Source of the DNA: Rhytidiadelphus loreus
Lineage: Eukaryota; Streptophyta; Bryopsida; Hypnales; Hylocomiaceae
Direction of reading: 5' to 3'
Assembly: GCA_947034895.1 (NCBI GenBank)
Contig: OX344763.1
Span: 63,941,093 to 64,005,092 of the forward strand
Length of the DNA: 64,000 nt
Of the stretch, positions 37,250 through 48,700 are shown piece after piece. Both the position numbers and the translations under genes were made by a program. The notes under the pieces were generated by a model. That model did not search any database and was not told the origin of the DNA. It saw only the letters and a list, made by a program, of their open reading frames with translations. Every line of letters starts with the position of its first letter. Positions within the stretch are counted from its first letter, which is position 1.

Positions 37250-38100
37250 TTGTCAACTGTACTTAATCTGCAATTTCTAGACTTGTATAGATTTTACGTA
37301 GATTTATGTCCTAGAACATTCGGTACAAGACTTTGTGTATATATCATTTTTGGTCTTCGCTTTGCACTCTATACATATAATGTGTGCATATTTCAGGATT
37401 ATGTGCAATTCATACTGTTTCATATTGCAATTGTAATTGGGTGTGCTATATTCCTTCATTCACCCAAGTGTTTTGTATGCCAATGCCTTCAGATTATGTT
37501 TTAACAAGTTAAAAATTAATCTATGTTGATGATTTATGATTCTTTAGGGACTTTCATTTCCTTGGAAAACTCTCGTTTTAATGAATATAGTGTTTTGAAT
37601 GGAAGTTGAACATGCAAGCATTTCATCTATTAATTCACTTGGAGGACTGTGAGACCTTCGCTTCGCAAATGATGATGTCCTTCTATTTTTAATTGTATCT
37701 CTTCCTCCATGATTTACGAATATGGCCTACAAATTTGGGAACAATCTTAGCTGACTGGTTTTACAACCCTCATTACAGAATGTGAGATGTGTTAGTAGGG
37801 GGTGAATGATACAAGGATTTTATGGATCATCTATTTCAAGCATTGTGGAGTTCCTATGAACATAGTAGAACATTCACTCAAACTTTGGGCTGTGGTGGAC
37901 GGTGGTGAAGATATCAGTTTAGGCCAATGAAGGTGTGCACCCTTCATCTAGCATATAGACCACGCCCGATGCAAATCGCCTTATTTGAAGGGCAATGTAA
38001 ATACATTGGCGAGACACTCCTTCAATATGTGTCCTAAGTGGTTCTGGACAGTAGTCTTGGACTACCATCCAATTCCATATATAGCTGTATGTATGCAAAG
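37250..38100. other. Intergenic, nothing firm
   Basis: AT-rich. The last 150 bp are open on the + strand for 61 codons, but without recognisable resemblance. Confidence 0.4.
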
Positions 38101-38101
38101 A

Positions 38102-38263
38102 CAGACTTTTCAGAACGACTGCATTTTTGCTCCGATGGTACTTGAGAATGACTTCAGCGGACTGAGTTAGTCATTTTGAAGTCAGACTTTTCTGAACGAC
38201 TGCATTGTGGCTCCGATGGTACTTGTGAATGACTTCAGGGGATTGAGTTAGTCATTTAGAAGT
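38102..38263 (+). repeat. Tandem duplication, ~81-bp unit, two copies
   Basis: CAGACTTTTCAGAACGACTG starts at 38,102 and its near copy at ~38,183. Both contain CTCCGATGGTACTTG, GAATGACTTCAG and GAGTTAGTCATTT. The GACT/AGTC words resemble CACTA subterminal repeats seen at 41.6-41.9 kb. Confidence 0.75.
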
Positions 38264-38467
38264 TGTTTGTAACTTACCATGGTGGACTAGAAGAATGGCG
38301 CCCCCCGTTCTGTAATTCAAAATGCACTTTTTGGTGATCCGAACTTCATTATGTTTCTACTTGAATAAAAATAGATTGATATGAGTCATGACAGGTAAAT
38401 ACAACTGTAATTGAGTAAAATCGTAAACGTAGTACGTTCACTAATATTCTTCTTGCGCCAATAAGTT

Positions 38468-39217
38468 CTATTCTACCGACAATCCAATGGCACCAACTAG
38501 ATTCGTTGTCTCCGTTGCTACTAGCCACCTCTGAGGAGCAATGAGCCTAGCGGGATCTACCGTGGTGGTGATGAAGGCATTTGTACTCTCAACTACCTCT
38601 CGCCTAGCTCTAGCTTCTTTACATAATACAACCTCCCATCCAGGTTTGTCTACCATGTCCAAGAAGAAAACCTGTGTAGCTTGACTAGGAAAGATGAACG
38701 GCTCTGCCATGCAAGGCAGTTTATGCCGAAAGTTTACTATAAAGAAGCCGGAGTCGTCTTTTGTATACGTAGGGTTCCCTTAACTATCTTGATGCTTCAC
38801 CCACTCGCATCGCATGAGGATGATTTGTGTATGCAATGCACTATAATCCAACAGCAAGATATCCTTCAAGACCTTGATATAGTTTACAAACAAGTCACCA
38901 GTACTTTGGTGAGGCAATTTGAACATGGAAGCCACACTGCTGTTGTAGCTAACCAGCCAAGAGGTTGTCTCATCTTCCACACGGAAGTGGTTACCAAATC
39001 CAGTGATCTGTGAATACCAAATTGCTCTCTGTGAAGGCTTTTTGCTTAGCAACAAGCTATGCATGTCCTCTGGGTTCCTTAAGTCCAACTCCAAATTGCA
39101 GACTGTGTTCAAAACCCATTCCGCAAGTCCGTACAGCGATGTAGACGTGCATTCCTCATCCCTCCACTTCCTGCGCACACGAAAACCAAGTATTGACAAA
39201 CCAGAACGCAAACACAT
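38468..39217 (-). pseudogene. DUF4216-like C-terminal part of an En/Spm (CACTA) transposase
   Basis: Minus-strand frame with one break at ~38,780: FGNHFRVEDE, YIKVLKDILLLDYSALHTQI, RCEWV, then VNFRHKL, EPFIFPSQATQVFF and KPGWEVVL. This is the pattern of the DUF4216 domain found C-terminal in plant TNP2-type transposases. The main TNP2 relic lies 6.5 kb to the right on the same strand, in the order expected of one gene. Whether both belong to one split element is not settled, because terminus-like sequences face outwards at 39,35x and 45,593. Confidence 0.7.
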
Positions 39218-39299
39218 TGCATCTCACATGGCAGAAAATAAGACGGCCATTGCGCTCTGAGGATACAAGTGCAACGGTGGCGATGCTATGACTTCTATG

Positions 39300-39359
39300 A
39301 GACTTGTCATAGTCGTAACTAAGTCATTTTACAGCTTTGCATCGACGATGGTTGTCGTG
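39300..39359. other. Candidate CACTA-type right terminus
   Basis: The stretch ending GGTTGTCGTG resembles the right end of the 40027-42159 element (TTTTGTTGTCGTG). It has AGTCATTTTACAG inside, matching in inverted form the AAAATGACT near 45,613. It would close an element lying to its left. Confidence 0.35.
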
Positions 39360-40375
39360 ACCTGGAAACTCATTTATAGTATATAAAGCTAGAGAATAGG
39401 CTTAATTTTTTCGATTGCATCTATATCTCCTTAGATTTCTAGGTAAAAACCGGATCTGTAGTTTAAGAACAGAAACCGGAAGTTAGGAAAGTCTTGAGTA
39501 GATTAATGAGATAACCGGAAACTATCAGATATCAAAAAAGGGGTTCTGCCACGAGTAGATCCCAAGAATTCGATTATCGGAAACTAGCTACGAAACGTTG
39601 GAAGCAGACAAGCTAGGTACTAGGAAATACAGAACGGTTGGATCCAACGGTCCGCTGGCTAGAACGGTCAGATCCAATAGTAGAAAACTGTTACAGAAAT
39701 CCAGGTGGGAGAAGATGGGTTGGTCACTTAGGATTTTCAGATCATTGTGGTGTTTTCCAAAACATCTACAACCCTATACAAGTGATTTCAAGTGTCCTCT
39801 TAGTCTGTAGTTGTTTTCTAGTTTTTGTTTCCAATCCTAGTATTCTGATAGTTAGAATTCAAGTGCCATAGAAGTTTCTGCTACGCCATGTCTGAGGAGG
39901 AGTCTGGAGAGGAGACCACGACTCCCAAGGTAGCATTGAAGAATATCTATCCGGTCATTCCAGAGGATGTAGTGGCAAGGTCAGATTTGATTGAGGATCT
40001 CAACCAGATGGGTTGCGCTGACTTGGCACTACAACAATGGCAATGTTTTATGACTGCAAAAATATGACTGAGGATGACTAGCGACTACTCACAGTCATAT
40101 TCTTGAAGGTCAATACCTTAGGGAGAAATATGACTGCAAAATATGACTGCCAGTTGTTTTTGGGTCTTGTACTTCACGAGCATATATTATACGTCCATAG
40201 GGAACACCAAAGTATTTCATAAGAAACGGTAGGGAACTCGTTTGAGAACATTGAGTTATATTATTGGTCATATCTTCATGGTAGTAACATTTTTTTGTTT
40301 TTAGGCAACCTAAAAAAAACATGAGCAATCAAATAAAATATAGACAAGCCACTGTTTTAAATTTTGAAACCTAAT

Positions 40376-40560
40376 CACCACTTTTTAAGGGTTTTGAAAC
40401 CCTAGCCATCACTTTTTAGGGTTTTGAAACCCTAGCCATCACTTTTTAGGGTTTTGAAACCCTAGTTGTCATTTTTTTAGGGTTTTGAAACTCTAGCCAC
40501 CACTTTTTAGGGTATTGAAATCCTAGCCATCATTTTTTTAGGGTTTTGAAACCCTGGCCA
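40376..40560 (+). repeat. Tandem ~31-bp repeat with AGGGTTTTGAAACCCT palindrome, six copies
   Basis: Units read CTTTTTAGGGTTTTGAAACC CTAGCCATCA with variants. Each unit contains the self-complementary AGGGTTTTGAAACCCT and, by chance or descent, telo-box-like TTTAGGG and AAACCCTA words. It lies inside the CACTA-like element. Confidence 0.85.
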
Positions 40561-40599
40561 CTACTTCTTTTGACTCTTCTTCCTTACCTTTTGTTGTCT

Positions 40600-40850
40600 C
40601 TTGTCTCTTGTCTCTTTGAGTTCACTCTTGTTTTTTAGTTGTTGTGTTTTGTTGCATTTTGAGTTCAATCCTGTTTCTTAATTGTTGTGTTTTGTTGCAT
40701 CTTGAGTTCACTCTTGTTTCTTAATTGTTGTGTTTTGTTGCATCTTGAATTCACTTTTGCTTCTTAGTTGTTGTCTTTTGTTGCATCTTGAGATACTCTT
40801 ACTTCGTAGAGTTGTTGTCTTTTGTTGCATCTTCACTCTTGCTTCTTGTT
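40600..40850 (+). repeat. Tandem ~56-bp repeat rich in TTGTTGCATC
   Basis: Four to five units of TTGTTGTGTTTTGTTGCATC followed by TTGAGTTCACTCTTGTTTC, decaying into T-rich sequence up to ~41,100. Inside the CACTA-like element. Confidence 0.8.
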
Positions 40851-41654
40851 TTTTTCTTCTTGCATCTTAATTCTTTCTTCTTCTTCTTTCTTCTTTTTTA
40901 CCTTTTTGTTCTCTCTTTTTGTTTCTTATTTATTTTTGTTGCATCTTAATTCTTTTTTTTGGTTTCTTGCTACTTCTTAGTAGTTGCTCCTTATTGTTTC
41001 TTGTGCATCTTAACTTGTATTTGTTGTTATCTTTTAGCACTTTTTGCCTTTTTTCTTCTTATTCCTTGCATCACCATTTTTTTTCTTCTTACCCTAAATT
41101 TGTATTACATATTTTCTATTGTTGTAAACTTTTGAAGATTGTGCTTTGTTGTGTGTTCATTAAAAATTAACCTCTTATTTCTTTAATTGTATATACAGGC
41201 AACAAAATTGGAACAAAGTCGTTGGAGGCTACTTGCAACTCACTTCATATTATTGTAAGAAATATAGTCTCTATTGACTTATGTAAATAATTCATTGTGA
41301 TATACATATTTTGTATTTGTGACTAATAAATTATAAATGTCATTGAAAGGAGTCACATTCCTTCTTATATATTCCCTTTCCAATATAATTGTTTCTTGTA
41401 TATCTTTAAAATCATATGTATTTGTTTTTAACTACATGAAATCTTTTATTCAATTGTTAAATCATTTTAATGTATGATTGCAAATATGCTTAGGTATCCT
41501 ACAATTGTTGTATGATTTGTTCAATTCATAGTTCAAAATACATATCAATAAAATAATGACTACTTGGAGTCACAAAATGATTATAATAATTTCCAAAAAA
41601 TGACTAGGTGCTCTTAATATGACTGAAAAATATAACTGAGAAGAGTCGTTTTAC

Positions 41655-41900
41655 AAATCATCAAAAAATATGACTCAACGAAGTCATATTCCACAAAATA
41701 TGACTGACCACAGTCATATTCCACGTCATCAAAAAATATGACTCAACACAGTCATATTCCACAAAATATGATTGACCAGTCATATTCCACGTCATCAAAA
41801 AATATGACTCAACGTAGTCATATTCCACAAAATATGACTGACCACTCATATTCCACGTCATAAAAAAATATGACTCAATGCAGTCATATTCCACGTAGAA
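41655..41900 (+). repeat. CACTA subterminal repeats
   Basis: Repeated AAATATGACTGACCACAGTC and ATATTCCACGTCATC words in both orientations. Short inverted copies of one motif near the ends are typical binding-site arrays of CACTA elements. The minus-strand open frame across them is a repeat artefact. Confidence 0.8.
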
Positions 41901-43030
41901 TTTTTTCATTTACCCGGGCAGCTCAATAAAAAGTCAAAGAAAGTCAAAATATACGCCTTGTTGGCATACTATAGGTATTTATACCCTTCAACTTATATGA
42001 CTGGCAATATGACTGATGTCTAAAGCGACTGCTTCTAAACGACTGCTACAGTCATATTCCAAGTCATCTATAGTGATTTCTGCGCCAGTCATATTTTTTG
42101 ATTTTACGACTGACTGTAGTTGTTTTTTGTAGTCATAAAACATTGCTTTTGTTGTCGTGTGGTGGAATGCCCTTGGAGCTTCAAGGACGATGGGATAGTG
42201 CGCGAGATGCTTCATCTGCAATCAAATGAGTGGTTGAAGACGGTTCGGGCGTTTCCGGACAAATGAATGCCAACGGTCTGGCGGGAAGTTTACGGATTTC
42301 TAAAGAGTGGAGAAGGATCAGCCTCACAGACAAACAAGTTCACTGTGGGTAAGTTCCTAAACGCCCCTCACGCCAAGGACGGGTACATGGTGAGTGAATG
42401 CAAGGATGCAAGAGAGAAAAGGGTGTTGGAATTTTTGGTTCCCATCTTTCGTTCGGATAGGGGTACTTGGTTAACCATCACCTTGGGGAATACTATTTTC
42501 GGTGCTCTGTCGGGAGACCGAAAAGTAGATTGGGGCATAGTAGTAAGAGACTATGTCGCCAAGCTCTGTAAATCGGTAGGAAAGAATAAACCATCTAGTC
42601 TCTCCCCCTTTCTCGATCACCTATACCATGCCCATGATTGTATGAAATCCCATGAAACGCAGGAGTACATGGTGCAAGAAGTAAAGCTGACCCATGGTAT
42701 AAAAGTAGAATCAGAGGATGAACGGGAGGAAGTAGAGGGGAAGAAAGAAGAGCCTTCCGGTTCTGGGGTAAAGACGGAACTAGAAAGTAAGGAGAGAGAA
42801 GAGGTTCAGAGGGATAAGGAAAAGGATCCAGTCTAGAACTAGGACCCTCTGAGAGGCATCATAAAAGAGCTCACCCTAGTCCAAGAAATATATGAGAAAA
42901 AGAGTACCACCTTGAAAAAGGTGTATAAGCTGTTAGGAAACTTTCCTGTGATTGGGTGTGCAGAGCAAGTCCGGAATCTTATTCGGGATGCTGAGGACAA
43001 AGCTGGAACTGCGGGAGTACATGAACTGAT

Positions 43031-43594
43031 CTCGGGGGGGTCACTTAGTTCTACAACAACAAACCACGTGCAAACAAGTGGTTTCTAATAAACTATAATT
43101 TCAATCTAAAATTTTGACCATTGTTTAATTATGATTATAGATTTCTATTGCCAAAATTTCCATCTCAAATCAAATATGAAATGATTTCTAGAAGAGGTTG
43201 AAAATGAACTAAAATGGCATGTTTTTCAACTCAAATAATTATAGAGAACACATTTAGATGACCATTGAATCAATATTCAACTCAAAATGAGCTTTCAATA
43301 GAGAGTTATTTTTAAGAATTTTTTGTTCATTTTTTAGACAATTTTTTCTTATATAATATAGGGGTGTGAAAGTTATTTTTCAGTTCTACAGTGTATCTTT
43401 TTACTTCAAAAATTTGTAACTAATTATTATTAACAAATAAAAATATCAATAATTCAAAACATAAACTTTCAAAGTAGAAAAACCTATTCATATTTTTCTT
43501 ATTTTGTTTTATTTAAAATTCAAAAAGTATATAGGGGGTCGAAAGTTTTGTTCGCACGTGGTTTTAAATGGACACTCTAAGTGACCCCCCCGAG
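43031..43594. mobile_element. MITE-like element, 564 bp, 18-bp perfect terminal inverted repeats
   Basis: Left end CTCGGGGGGGTCACTTAG (43031-43048), right end its exact reverse complement (43577-43594). Similarity continues inwards in both arms (ACCACGTGCAAACAA left, ACCACGTGCGAACAA on the opposite strand right). No coding capacity. A target duplication is not evident. Superfamily unresolved. Confidence 0.85.
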
Positions 43595-44350
43595 GAATTG
43601 ATAGATGAGCTGCTCACACTCAAGAAGAAAATGATTAGTTAGAAGCGAGAGAGTGAGAAAGTCACAGCCAAATCACAGGACACCTTGGACTGAATCCGGG
43701 AGTTTATTTTCATTTTGGCGGATGTACTAGTTAAGTCCCAACTATTTGATGTAAAGGTCTTAGAAGGAGGGGGTAAGCTAGATGACAAGATCAACAATGC
43801 TCTGGTCTCCTTCAACCTTAAAATGAAGGACATTCTCATTCAATTAAAGGGAGTAATGGGAGAGGCAAGTCAGCCCCTCCAATCGGAACTTAAACCGGAA
43901 ATTGAAAAGGCAAAGGATGCCACTCCAAAATTGGTGCGCGGATCCACATCAGGATTCCACACTCGGAGTAAGGTGCGGTCCCAAGGACTAGGGTGGGAAA
44001 CTCCTCCCAGCAAGATTTCCAATGTTTCCCCGTCTAGTCAAACCAAAAAGAAGACAATGGCAGGAACTCAGTCAAAGAAGGAATCCGTTCTGCCAGAATC
44101 TAAAGAAGAGGAAGAGTCAGAAGAATCGGAGGAGGATTCTGGCTACAGATCAAAAGAGGAGTTAGAACCGGGTTCAGATCCGGATGCGAAATTGGCGACA
44201 CCAAGTAGAGTGAAGGCGAAGCTGAAGGCGTAGAAGGCCAAGGCAAAGAAGCAAAAGAATTCGAAGGTTTCCGGTTCTACCTGAAAACAGCCAGCAAGAA
44301 AGGGTGCAGCCAAATCAGGAGGGACTCTAGCGAAGCGGTAGAAGAAGTAA

Positions 44351-45590
44351 CTTTAGAATTAGGTAGGAAATTAGAATGGTGGCTGAAAACCTAGGTTTTT
44401 GGTAGAAAGTAACATCCAAGTTACTTTTAGATGAGTAGGTAGTCTTTTGGATGACCTACCTGGATCTGGTTTTTGTGGATCTAAGATCCACTTTTGAAGG
44501 GCAGTTTTTGGACTTTAGTAGAAATCAACTTAGGGTAGGATAAGGCGAATGACGCATGTCATTCTCTTGTGGTGTGATTTTGAATCCCTTAGGCGGTAGT
44601 TTCCCTTGGATTGTAAAGTATTTAGAGCCGGTTGGTTAGTAGGCCAAGTGTGCATTTCCATACCTTGTTTTCCGAGCATTGTGCAATCTAATTTGGACTC
44701 CTTGGATTCATTTCTCTGTGTCTACGTGTACTTAGTGGGCAATTTATGTGTGTGAGTACACAGTTGGGTTGCAAAAATAGGTAGGGAGGAAGTGTACCCA
44801 GATATTAAATTAATCCAGATTCCTAGAAGTGTAAATGAGGTTGTGTGTGATAGTGACTTCTTGATCCCATTAGCGTAATCAGTTTGGGTTTTCAATACCT
44901 TAGATAATCCCAGTAGATTGGAATATTGATCGTTGAAACTCCGGATAGCTCTAAGTATATTGGTTGATAAGTCTGTAGTATTTGGAAACTCGTAGGGAGA
45001 GTGTAAATCTCCTAATTCACGTATCCCCTTTCTCTGCTCGGAATCTAGACTAATTCAGTAGGTTGTCATTGTAGTTTAAATTAAATTGTTTGGCTGAAGT
45101 CTCTTTGTGTGACTTGTTGGACCGGATCTTTCGGGTTAAGTTGTGAAGGAGACTCGGTTAGTAGGATTGAATGGGTGGTGTTTTCTTTTCTTTCTTTAAG
45201 TGGCACTCTTGACACTATAAAACTCAAAGGGTAGGTCTTAAACTCCCTTCCTAATCACAATATGCAGATCCCTCTTAGATAAGAGGTTAAACTCGAGTTC
45301 AGATACTTAGTCAGAAAAGACTGGAAATAGGAAGATCGGATTAGCTACCTGGATTTCAGCTCCAGTCTACAATTAGCATAGTGGTTAGGTAGAAAGAGTT
45401 AAGGAAAGAGTTTAGAATCACAGTATATTTAGATCTTTGACCAGATTAGAATATGTTTGTCTGGGGTTTCTATAGTGTTCGATTCCTGTTTTCCGGTTAC
45501 AAATAAATTTATCCACTAAGTCCTTGTGGGAACAATAAACGAATCACTTTAGGACTAATTCCGGTCTTAGAGAAGCAACTTGACTTTCTT
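44351..45590. other. Non-coding 3' part of the element carrying the split ORF
   Basis: No open frame of note and recurrent CCGG-containing words. Probably untranslated or terminal sequence of the same element. I could not identify long terminal repeats by eye. Confidence 0.35.
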
Positions 45591-45592
45591 GT

Positions 45593-45660
45593 ACTACGAC
45601 AACAATACTCTTAAAATGACTAGAAAATGACTAGAAAGCGACTTGATCATTACTAGCAAG
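45593..45660. other. Candidate CACTA-type left terminus
   Basis: TACTACGACAACAATACTC is one base from a CACTA start, followed by AAAATGACTAGAAAATGACT and GAAAGCGACTTG, direct subterminal-type repeats. It would open an element extending right, with the TNP2 gene on the minus strand. Confidence 0.4.
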
Positions 45661-45780
45661 CGAACAGTGGTCATTGCATGCGCAAATTAGGAGAACTCTG
45701 CGGTTATAGGAAGGCAAGGGAGGATAGAGGTGCACAGGCAACTAGAAAAATCAACACAAACTGCTTGAAGAAGCACTTAC

Positions 45781-48700
45781 ATGTACAAGTCTTGCATACT
45801 TGAGAAATTCGTGAGCACATATTGGTGTGCTAAGTCTCGTAGCTCACAGCTCATCACATATGGCCTCCCCATGCCTTGCAGCACCTCCTTAGCATCACCA
45901 TACTCTGGATCTTCATCCCATACACGTCTCTATGTGGGCTCAAATTTGTGGATATACTCAGTGATGAAGCCACAACATTCATCTTTCAAATACCCCTCCG
46001 CCATACATGCCTCTAGTTGTGCCATGTTTCGCACATGGTTTTTAAGGACTTTCATGTATCGTTCGACTGGATACATCTAGTGTGCACTCATTGGTCTACA
46101 TAGGTCTAGCTCCCTTACTAGATGATACGGAAGATGTATCATAATGTCAAAAAAAGATGGAGGGAATTCAATCTCAACGAGTGCCATGCTTTCAGCCACA
46201 TTAGCTTACAATGACAAGAAGTCTATTGGGTTGTATACTTTAGTGCACAAGCGCCAGAAGACCTTGCACATTCTCATGACTGCCATGCATGGCCTGGGTC
46301 AGAGCAGTCCGCGAAGTATTAGTAGCAAAATCGATTGCATTAGCACATGATAATCGTGGAACTTTAACCCCCCGAAGTTCTTCTTGCGGATGCACTTGGC
46401 CAGATCTAAAGAGTATCCACTTGGCGTCTTCAGTGACTCAATGCACCAGGCAAACTTCTCGAATTCCTCATTTATCAAAACGTATGGTGCATGGGGTTTC
46501 ACCATCTTCCCAGGCTTACAAGGGTTTGGAGAGAGCCACAGGTGCTTCCTCACATTCCGCCTCTGCAAGTCTCTTCTCACTTTCATGGTGTTCTTCTTCC
46601 CAGTTATCGTTTTCAAGAAGTTCTTCGCCAAGTTCATTTTGCAATGCATGACGTCTAGCATATAGCGAATGAAAAGATGTTACGTGGAAGTCATTCACAG
46701 AATAAGTACTTTGTTATATATCAATGTAGACATTGTAGGTACAATGACAATTCTGATGGAAAGGCATTGATTGGCCATTACGAGTTCCACGTAAGGTACT
46801 ATACTATGGCTACTTTGGTTTCAAGTTCAGGGTCATTGTGAACATCCACCGTGGATGTGGGAGGAAGAGGCCTTGGAGAACTAATTCCCATAACAAGGAT
46901 GACTGTCATAACAAAGTCATTCAAAGGGACTTCTTCTACTCTACTACTTTAAAATGATTTGTACACTACTTCCAAGCCAAAACAAAGTTGTGTTCAAGTC
47001 ATTTCTGAGTGCAGGGCAAGGAAAAGTCCAACGCACCTTCCAATAAGGCAATGTATGTAGAATACTGTGGCGCTTCACACCGTGTACTTTCGAGGGATCG
47101 CCAACAGCACCATCTCTATTTCCACCTGCTTTCCAAGCCTCATATGCCAACGCATGCTGCATCTGCTCTTCTATTGTCACTTCACGTGGTTTAGCCCGGT
47201 TTTCAATGGAACCATTAAAATGGTCTTTCATATCATCCAATCTGAAAGGATGGTCTGGAGGCAACCAATGCCGAGTCACCCCATAAGTACACTTCCCAAG
47301 CTCTATGGAATGCTTGGCACCTAAGTTTGAACTGCACTACGGGCAAGCAGCATAACCTTGATGCAAAAATCCTCCTATCGTGCCATAGCCTAGAAAGTCA
47401 TGGATAGTCCATAGCAGCATAGCGCTTAGCTGAAATGACCTAGCACCAAGATCCTTTGTTATATCATAGGCTGGAACCCCAGCCCACAATTCCAACAACT
47501 CTTCTACAAGGGGCTCCAAATAAACATCAAACACATCTGCAGTCATAGATTCCCTCCCGGGAATTAAGAAGTATAGGAAGACAAAAAACTTCTTGGTTGT
47601 CAACCATGGTGGAAGATTTTAATTCAACAAAAGAAGTGGCCATGTGGACCATGACGACCTGTTCTGCTTATATGGGTTCACTCCATTAGCTGCTAGAGCA
47701 AAGTGAGCATTTCGGGGATTTGCAGCAAAGGTTGGGTCAATGTTGAATGTCATGGAAACATTGCCAAGCCTTTGAGTCACATGGGTGCCTCATGAGTCCA
47801 TCCCCTCCATCTTGGTTGCTACGATTCTCGGCATGCCACACCATGAGCTTTGAGATAGCAAGGCTCCAATACATCCACTGAAGTCGTGGAATGATTGGAA
47901 AGTGATGTAGAACTTTCAGTGGGAAGCAACGTCGCTCTTCATCTCGGTATCTAGGGCCTCCACACTTAGGACATCGCAAGGGGTGAATGCATGGTTGGGT
48001 GGCTCACTTTTTGTGTCACAGGGCTATTTTCAGGGGGTACTTGTATGTAATGATGAAATAGACATAGTTAACTCACTTTATTGAATGCAAAATTTTGTGT
48101 ATAGATAGGTAACTTTATTATGTTGAAGATTGTGCTTGATTTTTCTAAAGTTCATCTTAAATTTTAGTGGTTATGGACTTTTGAAGAATGTTTTTTGTGA
48201 CATACACCTGTGTACAAAATCTTATTTGAGATTTTTTTATAAAGGAAAAGAATATATTTTTCAAATACCAACTTACCATGTGTTGTATTTTAGATTTAGA
48301 AGCCTAGAATTCAATCCCTTTTAAATAAAATCATTTGTAGAAGTGTACTTATGGACTTTTAAAGTGTCTGATTTTAGCCTCTTTTTCCAAAGTTCATATA
48401 AAGGTCAAAAAAAGGTGTTTTTTTATTTTTGTTTTAAGAACCCCGTGTAACTAGAAAATCTCTAGGTGGGCTTGATGTTGAAAATTGAGTGGATGAACTT
48501 GCCAATGTATGAACATCCACTAACTCATTTTTTGTACTAAAAAACCTATCAATATATGAACTCCTAGTGTCACCTAGTGAGCCACCCAACCATGCATTCA
48601 CCTCAAGGCATTTTCATGCTCTCCACAGAACAGCACGCATCTTCAATAGCAAGCATGTATATTGTTGTATGATAAGCCTAGTTTCACGGTCACCGACTTT

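Larger units (their letters stand above)
40027..42159 (+). mobile_element. Non-autonomous CACTA-like element, 2,133 bp, TGG target duplication
   Basis: Begins CACTACAACAATGGCAATG and ends in GTTGTCGTG. The reverse complement of the right end shares GCAATGTTTTATGACT with the left end. Flanks are TGG at 40024-40026 and TGG at 42160-42162, the 3-bp duplication typical of CACTA elements. Removing the element plus one TGG restores the reading frame of the interrupted ORF across the junction (DL then VECPW). No transposase inside; it holds three simple-repeat blocks and subterminal repeats, annotated separately. Confidence 0.88.
39888..44350 (+). pseudogene. Unrecognised plant transposable-element ORF, split by two insertions
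   Basis: Coding starts at ATG 39888 (MSEEESGEETTT), breaks at 40,026 for the CACTA-like insertion, resumes at 42,160 in the same frame, breaks again at 43,031-43,594 for an inverted-repeat element, and ends near 44,350. The central part includes MPTVWREVYGFLKSGEG and WLTITLGNTIFGAL. The tail is Lys/Glu/Ser-rich, as in nucleic-acid-binding element proteins. It may belong to the putative plant transposon protein families or be gag-like; I do not recognise it firmly. In-frame stops include TGA 42263, TAG 42834, TAG 42840, and further TAG/TGA near 43,640, 43,692, 44,231 and 44,281. Confidence 0.6.

Noticed and set aside
41661..41909. Minus-strand frame with repeated YFVEYD and WNMTGQS segments
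   Set aside because: Translation of CACTA subterminal repeats, not a protein repeat.
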